DNA of 6,696 nucleotides, taken from contig PAPL01000027.1 in assembly GCA_002708885.1 (NCBI GenBank), positions 40,045-46,740 on the forward strand, read 5' to 3'. Positions 6,259 to 6,696 of this stretch are shown one piece after another. Origin of the DNA: Verrucomicrobiales bacterium. Lineage in GTDB: Bacteria; Verrucomicrobiota; Verrucomicrobiia; Verrucomicrobiales; DEV007. The stretch's first letter is position 1. The number at the start of each line of letters is the position of its first letter. The position numbers and the translations under genes are program-made. The notes beneath the pieces are model-generated. The model ran no database searches. It had not been told where the DNA came from and saw only the letters and a program-made list of their open reading frames with translations.

Positions 6259-6696
6259 GTGCCTTTAGAAGAAAATCCACTGTCCCGTTCTTTTTTTGAT
6301 TCTCCTGAAGTTGCAGGAGAGGAGTTCCCTGACTGGTATAGAAATTCCAGACTAGATGCCTGGAAGAGCTTTCAGGAAATTGATTGGCCAAAGCGCGGTG
6401 ATGAGGCCTGGCGATTTGCTAATCTGAAAAAATTCTCATATGAGAACCTTCATGATGCCGGACAAAGTGATTTCAATGATATCGAGGGGCTCTTGCAAGG
6501 ATCCATGTCCTTGAAAGAAAACGCGGGCCAGATTTTATTTATCAATGACCGAGTCATTGCGAGCCACTCAATAAATGAAGAGTTTTCGTCGAAGGGTGTC
6601 ATATTTGAACCTCTCTCAAAGGCCTTAGTCGATCACGGTGAACTGGTCCGGAATTATTTTATGAAGGAGACGCCTTGTCTCGGTTCCGCTAAGTTC
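6259..6696 (+). CDS. sufD: Fe-S cluster assembly protein SufD, 5' part only (right edge)
   Basis: An open frame of 146 codons runs to the right edge without a stop. It shows the SufD N-terminal pattern: FPDWYRNSRLDAWKSF (residues 30-45), then DEAWRFANLKKF, the D/E-E-W-R-(F/Y)-x-x-(L)-K segment shared by SufD proteins. Further on, QILFINDRVIAS fits the strand-rich region entering the beta-helix. SufD pairs with SufB and binds SufC; the functional His equivalent to E. coli His360 lies beyond the window. GTG at 6259 is the first standard start codon after the sufB stop and gives MPLEENPLSRSFF. The frame is open back to that stop at 6238 but has no ATG, and no Shine-Dalgarno is close to the GTG. 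sufS and a U-type or SufE partner would be expected next, outside this window. Confidence 0.93.
   Translation, partial: MPLEENPLSRSFFDSPEVAGEEFPDWYRNSRLDAWKSFQEIDWPKRGDEAWRFANLKKFSYENLHDAGQSDFNDIEGLLQGSMSLKENAGQILFINDRVIASHSINEEFSSKGVIFEPLSKALVDHGELVRNYFMKETPCLGSAKF

Noticed and set aside
1..6696. CRISPR arrays, insertion sequences, tRNA genes or defence systems
   Set aside because: No spaced direct repeats, transposase-like frames or tRNA-like cloverleaf sequence were seen; the window is accounted for by six genes and short gaps.

Overview
The window looks like a chromosomal segment from a member of the PVC group, most likely a Verrucomicrobiota (Opitutae-like) or planctomycete bacterium. 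The main reason is the left-hand gene. It encodes a secreted c-type cytochrome of the PSCyt1-PSCyt2-PSD1 (DUF1549/DUF1553) architecture, which is largely confined to that superphylum. Base composition is moderate, and most starts lack a Shine-Dalgarno sequence. The phylum assignment is inference; no rRNA or phylogenetic marker is present.

Layout. Positions 1-1688 (minus) hold the first ~562 codons of the PSD1-type cytochrome, whose 3' end lies off the left edge. A 63-bp AT-rich gap separates it from a divergent gene (1752-2666, plus) for a TIM-barrel amidohydrolase of the fuconolactonase-like type. That gene converges on proC (2663-3463, minus), and the two stop codons share one TTAA. A 73-bp gap then divides proC from a rightward cluster: a Fur/PerR-family regulator (3537-4022), sufC (4051-4809), sufB (4822-6240) and the 5' part of sufD (6259 to the right edge).

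How the genes work together. SufB, SufC and SufD form the SufBC2D scaffold-ATPase complex that builds Fe-S clusters. The Fur-like protein encoded just upstream, 28 bp from sufC and on the same strand, is the obvious candidate for an operon-specific sensor of iron or peroxide. An AT-rich inverted repeat in the proC-fur gap is a plausible operator for it. ProC (last step of proline synthesis), the amidohydrolase and the cytochrome have no evident functional link to SUF.

I do not see an undescribed multi-gene system. The most interesting points are: the Fur-like regulator attached to the SUF operon, with a Cys where PerR has its sensor-site Asp; the uncertain start of that regulator, with an inverted repeat over the upstream-most start codon; and sufB and sufD lying in the same reading frame, separated by one TAG. 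There is no gene-free stretch over 300 bases, and I found no tRNA, rRNA, CRISPR array, insertion sequence or convincing terminator.
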